Shown: positions 1 to 11,600 of the stretch, piece after piece
How the letters are laid out: every line of letters begins with the position of its first letter
Position numbering within the stretch: position 1 is the stretch's first letter
The notes under the pieces: model-generated
Databases searched by the model: none
The model's input: only the letters and a program-made list of their open reading frames with translations
What the model was told of the DNA's origin: nothing
From: Phoronis australis
Taxonomy: Eukaryota; Phoronida; Phoronidae
Direction: 5' to 3'
Length of the DNA: 64,000 bases
Assembly (NCBI GenBank): GCA_002633005.1
Contig: NMRA01000360.1
Location: 397,049 to 461,048, forward strand
Program-made: the position numbers and the translations under genes

Positions 1-320
1 ATTTGACAATTCTCTCATTTTACTAGAACCATTTCAACGGAAATGCTGGTTAGTGGCATTGTTTCCTGATGATGGTTTGATATCAGTAAGCTGAAACATT
101 GACAACTTGGATCATGAATCCCGTCTCGGTTTTCATTTTCAACTTTCTCCTGGAAATACCTATTTGTATTGAATAAAATCAAATTGTTGCCTCTTTTTCT
201 TGTACAGAAATATTGATTTTGTGTGCACTTATAAGAGGTTAAGCATTATTTTAAATCTGATGGCCTGATAGCCGGATTTTAAATGACTGTTTTGCTGACG
301 TGTTAGTTCTTTCTCCTCAG

Positions 321-505
321 AGATGGTGCTTGCGCAGGCATCTCTTCACCAAGCCTCTCTGCTGTTTGCCGAGACGCGCGTGCCCGTCATCAATCTGAAG
401 GACGGTAGCCGCCTGTCCGGGGACCAGGCTCCCATGCGTAAGGACCTGGAAGAGTGGCTAGAGGAACACCCTGGTTACATGGTGGAGGCAGCCGAAGATG
501 AGGAG
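321..505 (+). CDS. CHD7: CHD internal exon: first BRK domain
   Basis: The acceptor is TTTCTCCTCAG before 321 and the donor GAG|GTGGGT after 505. The first two bases complete a codon begun in the previous exon, so the exon does not begin at the ATG at 323. It encodes a helix (MVLAQASLHQASLL) and then the BRK core with VPVINLKDG, LSGDQAP, DLEEWLEEHPGYMV. BRK is an approximately 40-residue fold found in CHD6-9 and Brahma-type remodellers, whose ligand is not settled. Confidence 0.88.
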
Positions 506-3320
506 GTGGGTGTTACCGCCAGTTGTGGACTGAGGGGAGAAAGGCTATAATGAGATTCACTTATACATAGTTGATGATAAATAGTGCAGGTGCACGCTAT
601 TTTGACTTCTACCCTATTTATTCGGAATGGAAGACTTTGTATTCAGGAGGTGGCGCCAGTGAATAAAGGCTCCGTTTTGAACACCTGAATAGATTGGGAG
701 CAGAGAGCTGTTGATGAGAATACTGGCGTCTTTGCGCGGATGGTCATGTTGATTACCCGAATGAATGCTTATGTATGGGTAGGACCATTGTCTCACTAGC
801 GCCATCTAGTGAATATAAAGTTGCCCTTTTATTGATTGGTGTCACTTGGCTTGTAGTTTTCACCTTGAAACGTGTATGTACTATACACCATATTCACTCA
901 GTATCCGTTTTAAAAGTGAGCCTCTTTTTAGGTTTTGAAAACAATGCATTTTGCGCTTAAATAGAGCGGAAAACGTGATTTTTTTTTGCATGCCTCGTTA
1001 TATTCTTGTCTCAAATGCAGTGTTTTTTTTTTAAACTTAAAAAGAGGCTCACTACTAAAATGGTGACGGCATGAGTAAGGTCTATTGCTTGAAGTTTCAT
1101 TGTTGTGTTGACCGCTGAATGAAGCTCTTGTCCAGTTTTGTAATTACTGCAGGCCTCTTAAGCATGGTGAACCAACATATTTTATGTTTTACAACTGTGG
1201 TTGTTGCTATGGAAATACAGATGATGAAACTAGATCCAACTCAGACTCTGCTGTGTTGATTAATATCAATTCGAGCTTTTTAACCCTGATGTATTTCCTC
1301 CTATGGATTATATTGTTTGCGTGATGGTTGTTAAGTTTTGGTTCGTGAAACAGTTTTGAATACAAAACATTCAACATGTCACTGTTACGTGTTATAAAAG
1401 CATATAACCTTGACCCATTTTCCTACTCGGGTGTTCTGTGCAGGTAGAGTTTATGCAGAAAAAGTACAATTTTTTGTTCAAAGGCATTGGGACTTCTTTT
1501 TGTGAATCATTTGAATATCTAACTGCGAGTTCCACTGCTTCGAAATCTCTGTCCAAAACTCTAAGTTACATGTAAAATGTCCTTGGTGCCACATTTTAGT
1601 GCTCAAAATAATCCGTGTGTAAATTGGAATGTGACTGTTGCCTTATACTTTGCTGTTGCTTATGTTTCAGGGCATGTTAGATAAACGGCGGAGACGTAGA
1701 CCGCGACTGGACCCCTTGAGACTTGACCCTGACCACATAACTGGAGATGAAAACGTGTCTGTGATAAATAGGGAAACTGGCAAAAAGGTGTGTTAGTTTG
1801 GCTCAGTTAAGTGTGCTAACTTGTGTGGATGAAATATATATGTTCACTTGGTGCTTATGAACACAGTTGTAGTTTTTATACCAAATTTAGATTTTGGTGT
1901 AGATAGCTGTTCTAGCATTTGTTAATGGCTTGTCAGAGAATGACAGAAGTTCGGGAATTTTTTATTGATTGGTGTTTTTGGGAAGGTTTTTTGCTTGTTC
2001 TCGATTAATTCTTGCTGTCTTTTTTTCACCTTGTCTTTTTTGCATAATAGTATGGCTGACATTAAATCGCTTATGACTGAGATGGTGCATCTTAGTAAAC
2101 CATTGTTACCATTCCAGATTACTGGTGCAAAGGCTCCCCCCATAAAGCATTTGGCTCTGTGGCTGAAACAGAACCCTACGTTTGACGTGGACCCCAAGTG
2201 GGCACACATCGTGAAGGAGAAGGCCGACATTCCCGACGAGCTCAAAGACAGGATACGTCTTCCATCAGACAGGGGGCGCCGCAGTATGCCCAGCAGCTCG
2301 CTGCTGCCACCTGAGCTCCAGTTCCCAGGAACATCTGGTCTCGGTGCATTGCCCAGCCTCACTAATCCAGCCATGTTGAGTGCTATGCACAAGTTTCCAC
2401 TCAACGTTCCGTTCGGTGGTCTTCCCTCCATGGGCCTAATGTCTTCAATGATGGGTCTGCCCAACTTCCCCTTCCCAGTCGTCTCCACGGCCAACTCGGA
2501 CTCCGCCAGTGATAGAAAGAGCCCCAAGGACTCGAGCAAGCGCAAGTCTGACTCGCCAGGTAGTAGTAGCAATGCCGCTGTCGCGGCGGCTGCTGCCGCC
2601 GAAGCAGCAGCGGCGACTTCAGCTGCTGCGTTTCCGTTCATGTACAACCCGTTCATGTATCACTCACTGTTGGCAGCGCAGGGCCTGGCTGGCTTCAGTC
2701 TTCCTACCAGTCTTCCCACCTCGTTTGCCACCTTGGCTCAGGCAGGGCTGGCTAATGGTTTGAAGGAATCAGAGGAGACGGAAGAATCCGCACGCAAGTC
2801 GGAGGGTGAACAGGAGGAGGCCCAGGATTTGTCCGTTAAGAAAACAGTTGAGCCAGAGAAAACTCGTGAGGGAGGCCAAAGCTCTAGTGAACACAAACAC
2901 TCTAAGGAGAAACATGGCCATCATCACCACCACCATCGAAAGCACAAAGATCGACATGGGGATCACAGTTCACAACGTAAGACAGACAGCAGCAGTCAGT
3001 CGTCTTCGTCGCGAAAAAAGATTGAGCGAATCGCTGAAGCTCTAGCCATTAAACAGAACAAAGACGGCGTGGCGGAGGATAGTCACCCCGAGCCAACCAA
3101 AGACAAGGGTCGAATCTCGTCTCCGGTACCGTCTGTAAGTGAGCCGAAAAACGATGGCGAAACTTTGGAAAAGAGCAAGGCTGTTGATGCTTCTAATGTT
3201 GCAGCTAGTGCTCTGGTAGTGGAAGAAATGAAATCTGATAAAGCGGAGAATGTTGTTGATGTTGAGATGGGGTGTGAGTCTGGGGAGGTGGACGATGTGA
3301 AAGAAAGTGTAGATAATTAA
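321..3320 (+). CDS. CHD7: Class III chromodomain helicase (CHD6/7/8/9 group), C-terminal three exons; 5' part lies outside the window
   Basis: ATP-dependent nucleosome remodeller acting in the nucleus at enhancers and promoters. Only the C-terminus is here: exons 321-505, 1671-1787 and 2118-3320, all joined in phase 0 and giving about 500 residues to the TAA at 3318-3320. Two BRK domains identify the CHD6-9 class. The first contains VPVINLKDGSRLSG and a DLEEWLEEHPGY helix; the second is split across exons (ENVSVINRETGKK, then ITGAKAPPIKHLALWLKQNP). The chromodomains and SNF2 ATPase must lie upstream. The tail is low complexity (Ala, Ser, His and Lys/Glu-rich). Most invertebrates have a single class III CHD (kismet in flies), so the symbol stands for the group rather than a paralogue. 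The next gene, RBL, starts 2.4 kb downstream on the same strand. Family assignment is firm; the exact paralogue name is not. Confidence 0.9.
840..1140. repeat. Dispersed repeat, related to 11.8-12.1 and 13.2-13.5 kb
   Basis: The stretch around 895-1010 (AGTGAGCCTCTTTTTAGG, then the GCATGCCTCGTTATATT segment) matches the reverse complement of 11815-11960 and of its duplicate near 13190-13330. This marks an unclassified interspersed family in a CHD intron. It is short and has no coding capacity. Confidence 0.5.
1671..1787 (+). CDS. CHD7: CHD internal exon: basic linker and start of second BRK domain
   Basis: This 117-bp, phase-0 exon lies between TATGTTTCAG and AAG|GTGTGT. It encodes a very basic stretch (MLDKRRRRRPRLDP) followed by ENVSVINRETGKK, the first strand of the second BRK domain. 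Vertebrate CHD7 has an equivalent arginine cluster before its second BRK domain. The domain continues directly in the exon at 2118. Confidence 0.85.
2118..3320 (+). CDS. CHD7: CHD terminal exon: BRK2 remainder and low-complexity C-terminus
   Basis: The acceptor is ACCATTCCAG at 2108-2117. The open frame extends upstream to 1965, but that part is intron read-through. The exon encodes 400 residues. It begins with the BRK2 remainder (ITGAKAPPI, HLALWLKQNPTFDVDPKW). Then come a Met/Leu/Gly/Pro-rich region, a poly-Ala tract (2575-2630), an acidic segment, a His run within KHGHHHHHHRKHKDRHGDH (about 2911-2965), a Ser run and an acidic end. AQDLSVK at 2820-2840 resembles the CtBP-binding motif PxDLSxK apart from its first residue. 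Vertebrate CHD7 ends similarly, with Leu/Gly/Ala-rich and acidic sequence. Confidence 0.88.
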   Translation: MTGAKAPPIKHLALWLKQNPTFDVDPKWAHIVKEKADIPDELKDRIRLPSDRGRRSMPSSSLLPPELQFPGTSGLGALPSLTNPAMLSAMHKFPLNVPFGGLPSMGLMSSMMGLPNFPFPVVSTANSDSASDRKSPKDSSKRKSDSPGSSSNAAVAAAAAAEAAAATSAAAFPFMYNPFMYHSLLAAQGLAGFSLPTSLPTSFATLAQAGLANGLKESEETEESARKSEGEQEEAQDLSVKKTVEPEKTREGGQSSSEHKHSKEKHGHHHHHHRKHKDRHGDHSSQRKTDSSSQSSSSRKKIERIAEALAIKQNKDGVAEDSHPEPTKDKGRISSPVPSVSEPKNDGETLEKSKAVDASNVAASALVVEEMKSDKAENVVDVEMGCESGEVDDVKESVDN

Positions 3321-4300
3321 TTAGAGATTGTCATCTCTATTGAGATTATGCCTATGGGATTTCTGTTTGAAAACAGCCTGATTTTTGTTGGACTACAGCG
3401 CCACTTGACTGTGGACTGGATTGTGACCCTTGCAAAAGTAGTTACTGTGTGGCAATAATTGTTTCTGTGTAAATAGCCAAAGTTTGACAATACGTACTCG
3501 ATACTGTGATGTGTCTAAGATAGTAGACATTTCTTGACTGGTGTCGTTTAAACCAAAGAACATTTGAACGATCACTGTTTAGGTCGGCTAGTCTTTTTAT
3601 ATTTTTTATTTTATGAGCATTTTTGTGTCGAACTTGTGTAGATGTGAATGTTTTTAGTGTTTTGTGTGACTAAATATGAATCATGATAGAATTCTAGGAC
3701 TGACCTGTTCATTTGTTGTGGGGTGCATTTGTGATGTTATGGACTTGTGGGACGCTCTTTTGTTAGTGACAATTCAAATTGAAGAATTAAATAAATTTAC
3801 ACAGAGTGTAATAAGGCATTCCCATGTCATCTCAAATGTTGTTATCACATTTCCTGATTTTGACGAGATTAAACTCCCTTTTAGAGGCTGTCACTTTTAG
3901 TCCTGCTGCATTTAAAAAAATCCTCAATTGTCTTTTCAGCACTCAGTGCAGATTTCGGTACTTCTAATGTAAGTTGTAAAGAACAGAACTTTTGTTTCGA
4001 TCGCTAGTGGTCTTATATGGGTTTACAAACGGTTTATTAGTTTAGATCTAGTCGTTGTGCGTGCTCATTGTGTATATCTAATTCATACTCGAATTGTGTA
4101 GTGGAACCATAGCTGCAATCTTTTGATGTTTGTTCAATTGTGTTATGTAAAGACAGATGTTATAATCAAATAGTAATTTATTGCCCTCAATTACCATTTT
4201 CAATAAGTTATTTTCTACATGGGATACGCCTGCATTCAGCCATTGTGCTTGTCATGTCTGTGGTTAACATATTGAAGACTATTTTTATCATGAATAAATT
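3321..4300 (+). other. CHD 3' UTR with two candidate polyadenylation signals
   Basis: This AT-rich stretch after the CHD stop codon has no long conserved frame. AATAAA occurs at 3790-3795 and again at 4293-4298, giving possible 3' UTRs of about 0.5 and 1.0 kb. Which one is used cannot be told from sequence. Confidence 0.45.
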
Positions 4301-4834
4301 GTTTCTTTATATTACACTTTTTCATCATTTTTTGTTTTTGGCACTTATAACTGACACATCGATTGGGAAAATTGACCAGCCTTGATTTCTGCAAACTAAG
4401 GTGCTCGAATAGTTTTAAGTCAGTTCATTGTTTTCAGAAGTCACGGTGTATGAACGATAACCTAAAGTCCTCTGTTGTGAACTCTATGCTTATCTGGTTC
4501 CTGTGAGGAGTGTAATGAAACTGGTACTTCAGAATTCTTTCCTCACAAGAAGTTCCTTGCTTACCAACATCTTTACTTTCCTACTTTTCACTCACAGGCA
4601 GAAAACCAGAGTGAAAACTTGCTTGGTACGCTGATGAACTTCTGTACGTGATATAGTACAGTACATCTCCAGAATTCAATGTTTGTTCTGTACTGCTATG
4701 TGCAATACAATGCCAGCACTAGATTGTGGTTCCTTTTTTCATAAAAAAGAATTTGTGTACTGTATTACCCAAAATATAAGGTCACTACCTTATAGTAGAT
4801 TTTGGTCTTATTTCTGGGTCATTTGCATTCTGGC

Positions 4835-4898
4835 GTGTACTAAGTGTTCGCCATGTTGTAGGTAATTTTAATTACAACATGGCGAACACTAAGTACAC
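4835..4898. repeat. Near-perfect 26-bp-arm hairpin between CHD and RBL
   Basis: Arms 4835-4860 and 4873-4898 are reverse complements except for one position, with a 12-bp AT-rich loop. Each arm carries the GCCATGTTG / CAACATGGC core, which resembles a YY1 site, so the hairpin holds two opposed copies. It may be the relic of a palindromic MITE or a structured RNA element; no target-site duplication is evident. Confidence 0.75.
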
Positions 4899-5608
4899 TA
4901 ATTAAAATTCCCCGCATTTGTTCTCTTTTTTCATTCAATATTTTTATGGAATGGTTTTAGTAAAGCAATATTCTATATTAGACATTAATTCATTTTGATC
5001 GTGACAAATTGGCAAAAACAAAAAAAAAAATAAAATGGCCTTGCATTCGACACGACAGTATTTGGGCCTCAGACTACAATGTGTGGCTGTGGCCTCATAT
5101 TCTAGGTCATTCATTTAGGGTTCTCAAAAACGCATGGTTTGGCTTATAAGGCCATTGTTTCATACTCCGGCTAATGCGGTACACGTGAAAATGAAGACAG
5201 AGGGACTTTCTCTGAGAAAAGATTGCTGTTGGTGAGTACGGTCGTCGGTTCGTGTACGAGGAAGATTAGCAACGTTTTTAAGTCGGAATGCGACTTGTAG
5301 AGCGGACAGCGTTCGTGGTTTCGCTAACTCAGCGATTACAAACGATATTTTGGCGTCACCTATAGGCACTATTACTGGTTGACTGTTTGGGCGTAGCACT
5401 ACCTTAAAGTAGGTCATGTAACTGCGCGATTACTGCAAAGGAATTACAGTTCAATACAGTTTTTAAGAAATGTCCTTGTATATACGGTGGGTTACTTATG
5501 CAGTAGACTTGTCTACTGTGAAGTTTTTGCGTGTATTAGTATGGCGAAAGATACGTTTACTGTCGGATTATTTTGCTCATTTGCTTTCGTTCATTAAATG
5601 GGTCAATG

Positions 5609-5617
5609 TTTCCCGCC
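5609..5617 (+). promoter_or_regulatory. Consensus E2F site in the RBL proximal promoter
   Basis: TTTCCCGCC matches the E2F consensus TTTSSCGC and lies 71 bp upstream of the RBL start codon. Vertebrate RBL1 promoters are themselves E2F-regulated, giving feedback by pocket proteins on their own transcription. The position and perfect match suggest the same loop here. This is sequence match plus family knowledge; no binding data. Confidence 0.6.
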
Positions 5618-5687
5618 ATTTGATGCGTGAGAAAAGATCGTGTAGTTTGTATTGGGGATTTAAATTCCCCGGTTTTAAAAGAAAAAA

Positions 5688-8600
5688 ATGGGACTTTCAG
5701 AGGATGGCGATGAAAATGTGGAGCAACAGTACGAAGAACTATGCCTGACACTAAATTTAGAAGCAAATACCAAGGATGAGGCGTGGCAAGCCTTCGAAAG
5801 AATTAAGACAAACTACACCTTAGAAGTAAGCGTTATTTTGATCAGCCATTTTTGTTTGGTCTTGGATATTTAAAAATGTCGGTTCACACTCAGATTTAGA
5901 TTTTCAGATTTTCACGTCCGGCTTGTGGTTCAGTAGTCCATTTTATTTTATTTTGTTTTACTTTAGGGTAATGAGCTGCACTGGCTTTCCTGTGCGTTGT
6001 ACGTTGCATGCAGAAAGACGAAAGTCCCTACTGTTGGACGTGGAGTCGTGGAAGGCAACTGTGTTTCTCTCACGAGACTGCTGCGGTCATCAAAACTAAG
6101 GTGAGTTTAGGCAATTACATCGCCCTGGATGCCACAGACATACAGGGGCGATAGCACATCCCCACCAAAAGTTACGATTTTCAGAGTACAGGAGATAAAA
6201 TAAAGTGAAACCTGCATATATGCACATGAAGTTGTTGTTAACACATACCATAACAGTCTGGAGATGATTCAGTCAGTATAATTTGAACAAATCGATGAAA
6301 GTCAGTCTCGATTTGCTAGAGTTTCTCTTACCGGGTGCCATTTTGTGGAAGGTACGTGAAATTAGGCATGTTGACAAATAAAAAGTCCGAGGAACACAAA
6401 TCTTACAAATTTCACATGATAACCTTCCCATGCTATTTTGCAAGTGTTATGCACCAGCGTCACGCGGTTCGCTCAGTCTTGCGCTAGCCTTTGCCTAACT
6501 CACGTGAATCAGTTGAAATACTTTGTGGTTATTGCGCTTGTGGTGAAAAAGTTAACAGTGACTAAAAAGTGGAGTTGGAATTCTTTGCCAAACTCACCTT
6601 AATGTGTAGAAGTAGAAAGGACCACTGAAGAAATAAGCAGTTTTTTAAGTAGTAGTTCTAAGTGTGGAATGTATTTTTGATGAGATGAAAACTCCTATTT
6701 GGTGGCTGGATTTGGCCTACCGCCCTTTTAAAATACACGGGACAAAATTCGTACAGAAAGCGATGAGAAGTATTGTAGCCCCTAACCGGCCAACTGAGGG
6801 GCTACGTGTTGCCTAAGGTGAGTTATGGTCTATCAAAATTTCTCTTTGTCATAGGTATGCTCCTGTACTTTGAATCTACTATTGATGAAGTTATTATTGC
6901 AGTGACTAGGTTAATTGTGTTACTCTTTGCTTTAGAAATAATAATTTTTCTACTGGTTTGCCTTTTTTCCACTGGTGCTGTGCAGTGCTTGGTTATTTGA
7001 GTAATCGTAAACATTAGATGTGAGGTACGAGCCTGACATTGGTAATAGTCGGATGCATGGGTCCCTGATTTAACAACCAGTTACTCCCACTTAATAACGC
7101 CCGATCAGTGGTAGTAACTGGTTCTCAAATCGATTTTTAATCAGGGACCCTCCTGTTTTTTGTGTGCAAACGTGGAGTTTCAATAAGCCCTTTGTGTTTA
7201 GTTACATAAGTAGATAAGTTCCGGGAAATTTGGACGAAACTGCCCTACTGGACTTGCTTATAAATTAGACTGGACTAAGGTCTCAACTGGGCTCAGGAGA
7301 GACGGTGGCCTTCCATACACCAAAAGCTTTACAGCAGGTTGTGCCTTGTACTGAATAAACCATCAAAGTTATGTTGCTACAGGTAGCTGTTGATGTCTTT
7401 TAATGTTCTAGCTCGAACAAATACTTCCGCCTTCAAATTGTTTTTCTAACAGTCCTTCGTTCACTTGCCCAAATCGGCAACTGGCCATTTTTAAGCTGCT
7501 TACGCCAGGGGATTGAATTTTACCGCTCTCCGAGTTTCCCAGAACTGCCCCTGTCATACAGTAATTTTTATTGTGTTACTGGCAGTTGTGGCAGGGAAAA
7601 GCTATTAAATTAGTGACATACTTTTATTTTGTGAACATCCACAAGACTGAGGGATAGGTTGTCTTGTGGACACATAATGAATAAAATGAATTGTGCTTTT
7701 TCAGTTTGATCCAGTTCTTTAACAAGATGAAAAAGTGGTGTGACATGTCTAGTTTGTCAACCGAGTTTCGCGACAAAATCGAGAGATTGGAGCGTAATTT
7801 TGCCGTGTCCACAGTTATCTTCAAGAAATTTGGACCCATATTTTTGGAGATCTTCAAAGATCCGACCAGTGACCCTCCAAGGCCCCCCAGAAGTAGAAAG
7901 CAGAGGTAATGTGGTTTGTACTCTACATAATTTCTGGTTTTTGTTTAACTGCGGGTGTTTATGTTTAACATAATTCTGTCCTTCTACAAATGAGCTTGTG
8001 AGTTGCCTGTAGGGGCCTAGAATGTGTTTGCTTTGTCTGGTCAATGCCCATATCTTGTTCATTGGGGAATTGGGTGACTTTCATGTATTGATTTTCGCCT
8101 CTAGAAGCACGGGTTGTTCCCATCCCCATCTTCTATATTCGCCATGAACACTAGTATATCACTGTTTTTTTTTGCAAATTATAGGTCACTANTTTTTTTT
8201 TTTGTAAATTATAGGTCACTATGTTAATGGCAGTTGTCGAAAGCTGGTGTAACTAATTAATAAACTTACTTTTTTTCTTCCACTGGCCAGTGGGTGCATT
8301 GGGTTACCTATTAGTTGGTGGTTTCAAAGTTTGTACACGTTACATGTCTGGGTGAAATCAGAAGTCGACGAATCGTTAATTTATGTCATTTTCATGTATA
8401 AACATACGATGGAAGTAACCTTGAGCTACTTTTCAACCACACTTTTGCTGACTTCTACTATACTTTTGGTGGTCACAATATAAAGAATACTTGCCGTGAG
8501 ATCAGTCAAGGCTTTTTAGGCACCTAAAAATATGTGTGGGCTTGAGTGCATTATAAATTATAGAAAATGCAAATTAATTGAATTAAAAAAATCAAATAAA

Positions 8601-11600
8601 TATTGCACAGTCTTTTTAACCTCTTCAAAAATTTCTAATTATAAGATATGCAAAATGTGGGTTGTTTGTAGACATGTCAAGTGCATGCTTTTTGGGGTAT
8701 GTGCCAAAAATATCCCGTGCATCTGAGCATGACAGCCCAACTGGAGTAGGCATCTGTTGGGTTAGTGATGTTGTTCATGGAGATGAAAAAAAAATTATTC
8801 ATGTCTTGGAAGAATTTTACTGATATGGATTACATTGCATTTTTCACATTCATCTGTTAACACAAAATGCTTGCAGTCGCTAGATTCTCCTGCCACCTAT
8901 GTCATAGGGCATGACTACCATTTGCGCGTGGAGTTGGGGCAAGTTCAATGGACCCTTTATGTTCATTTTACACATGCCAAGAGTGAAGAATTATTCCTTC
9001 TTTTGCCCCTGGTTGTTGAAAGGACAAGGCATTATCTTCTTTTTTTTCTATAAAGTGGTCAGTGTAGTGATGAGGCTGTTTCTCCCAGGGTTTGGTCGAT
9101 TTTAGCGTGTCGGAAACATCTACAAAAAAGTTTATGTCAGTTCTTAAGCTATGTGTACTAGGAACAATGTAGTCACAAGTAATGGCTGTTTTCATTGGTG
9201 TTGTGCGTGGACATTGCTTCATCCAGTTTTTGTTCTCTTGCAGACGTTTACCCTGTACTGTGACCGATGTGTTCAACTTCTGCTGGACCATGTTTGTGCA
9301 AGTGAAAGGTAAACAGTGATTAGTTACGATTACGCTAGTTCACAACCACGCTAACTCACAACCACGGCATCCATATGTGTTGCCTTTGTCTGCAGTGCTT
9401 TTCTATAGGGTTTGTGTAAACAGTGGGAATGTGTTGAATCGGTGGACATTGCATGTTGATGCTTGCTGTAGTTTGGCTGAGTTGATGCTTGCTGTAGTTT
9501 GGCCGAGGTGGCAACCAGAATGAAGGCAGGAAGTTTGAAACTTGACTTTTTGTCAATACTTTTATGATTTAATATATTATATAAGGTTTGAGAATTTTTA
9601 TTAGCTTTGTTTGAACTCTGTAGATGTTATAAAGCGATTGGAAATGTTCCAGTTATTTGATGAAGGGTTATTGATCTTTTGAAAATTAGAAAGAGCAACT
9701 ATTTTTGCTAATAGTCTTGTGCGTATGTTCTGTGTTATGTGATGTTTGCTTATGTGTTCAGTAAGGCATTGTTTTTTTTATAATGAATTTTTTTCTGTAA
9801 ACTCGCGAGTTAACGCCCTTGGCACTTAAATTGGGAAACCCTTAGATGGGGTAGGCGATTACCAGTGGCGGATTTAGAGGGGGCCAAGGGCTATACCCCC
9901 CCAAAAAACTACCAGATTCCATTTGGCAGTTCAGAGGTGCGAATGTCTGACTGCAAAATCCTGGCTAATACTCTGCCCTGGTCTGCCCCTTACAAAAAAT
10001 CATGGATCCGCCCCTGATTGCCCTAGCAGTGGGCGCTTAAACCGAAAATTAGCAAAAGTTGGGGGTGGGTGATTACCCAAGCAGTGGCTGCTTACGTCCA
10101 AATTTTAGCTGAACTATGCAAGGGCGCTGGGAGTTCATTCTAGTTCGGTCAATCAGCGGAACCGACAACTACAAAGTTTCTAATGGCTCAAACAGAAAGA
10201 GGATTTTGACTTAGAAAGGGTGATTTGGTGAGACTATTGCTAAAAACTCAGTGTGTTTTCAGATATATTAGCACGCTGCAAAATGTCATATAGCGGAACT
10301 TTATGAAACTGGAATGGCAATCCACTTATCTTATCAGCAAGTACTGTTTCAGATCAGTGGACGTGACTACATTTCGTTTCGTTGATTAAAACACAGATGA
10401 TTCGTTTGCAGCCCGACCTAAACTTTGCAATTGCAACGAGAGGGGTATGTGATTAATTGCTCAATTCAAATCTGCCTCGACCTGGGAGATAAAGCTAGCA
10501 AAATCATGTGCTCCATATGTGCAACTTGTATACTCAAATAACTTCACTGTCCAATCGAGATCATTAGAAAGTGATGACTAATCTCGTAGTAGAAAAGCAA
10601 CGGTTCTTCTAAAAATCTACGGAGTTGGCCTTTTATTAATTTAACAAAAGACCAGTTAATAAGGTTAAGAAAAGGTCGTTGCAGCGCTTAAGTTATTCCG
10701 CAAATACGACTAAAACGTGCTTTTTGAGACTATCGTACACAAGCATGCCGTGTTTTCCACAAACACGGAAGTCCGAACCCGAGGCAAAGCTGCACAAGTT
10801 CAAGCTCAAGTTTTGTTAGCAGTGAGTTGGGGACGGACAATTACTTAAGAAGCTGAAATTTGCGCAAAGTGGGGGATGGGGATGGGCGATTACCCGAACA
10901 GTGGGCACTTACATGGAAATTTGGCAAGTCGGGGGTGGGCCATTACCTGGGCTTGGGCGTTAAACCGCAAGTTTATGGTAGTTATCCAAAACACACGGGA
11001 GTTTACTGCTGATCAACTGAAATGTTCGTTTTGCAACTCGGCATTGATTTTGATCACGTGCATTGTTTCGCCGTCCGCAGGTCACTTCCCGGCAATCAGT
11101 GATGACCTAGTCAACTCTTACCACCTCCTACTGTGCTGTGTAGACTGGATGTACAGTAATGCCCTGCAGGGGAACCGCAAGGACCTCCTCAATCCTGCCT
11201 TCTCTGGTAAGTCTTCCTGCTGATTTGTACAGTTTGCTGGCACTCTACGCATGGTTGAAAGTTGGCTCGAGTTATTTGAGCAAAATGACCTGGTTTTTGT
11301 CATTTTGCTTGAGACTACGTAACAAAAAGTACAGAAGTGTTAGTAGCTATTGGCCAGTGTCACTACCAAGGTCGCGTGAACAGATACCATGAAATTTGAG
11401 AAGTGTAGGCGATGTAGTTCCAATTTTTTTACCACTTGCACTAGCCTGAGTTAACGGGTGAAGTGTTGTAATAACAAAAAATCATGCTTGCAAAGTGTCA
11501 GTGTTCTCCACAGCCCGTTTCGACTCATTGCAGTTACGAGTTTGGATTTTGATGCATCAAGTTTGACTCACATGAGTTGAGTTTGAAAAACACTAAGAGT

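Noticed and set aside
1965-2117. Upstream extension of the long CHD frame to an ATG at 1965
   Set aside because: This is intron read-through. The BRK domain continues directly from the exon ending at 1787 to the acceptor at 2117.
1922-2656. 244-codon minus-strand frame opposite the CHD terminal exon
   Set aside because: Shadow of the poly-Ala and Ser-rich coding strand; no recognisable domain.
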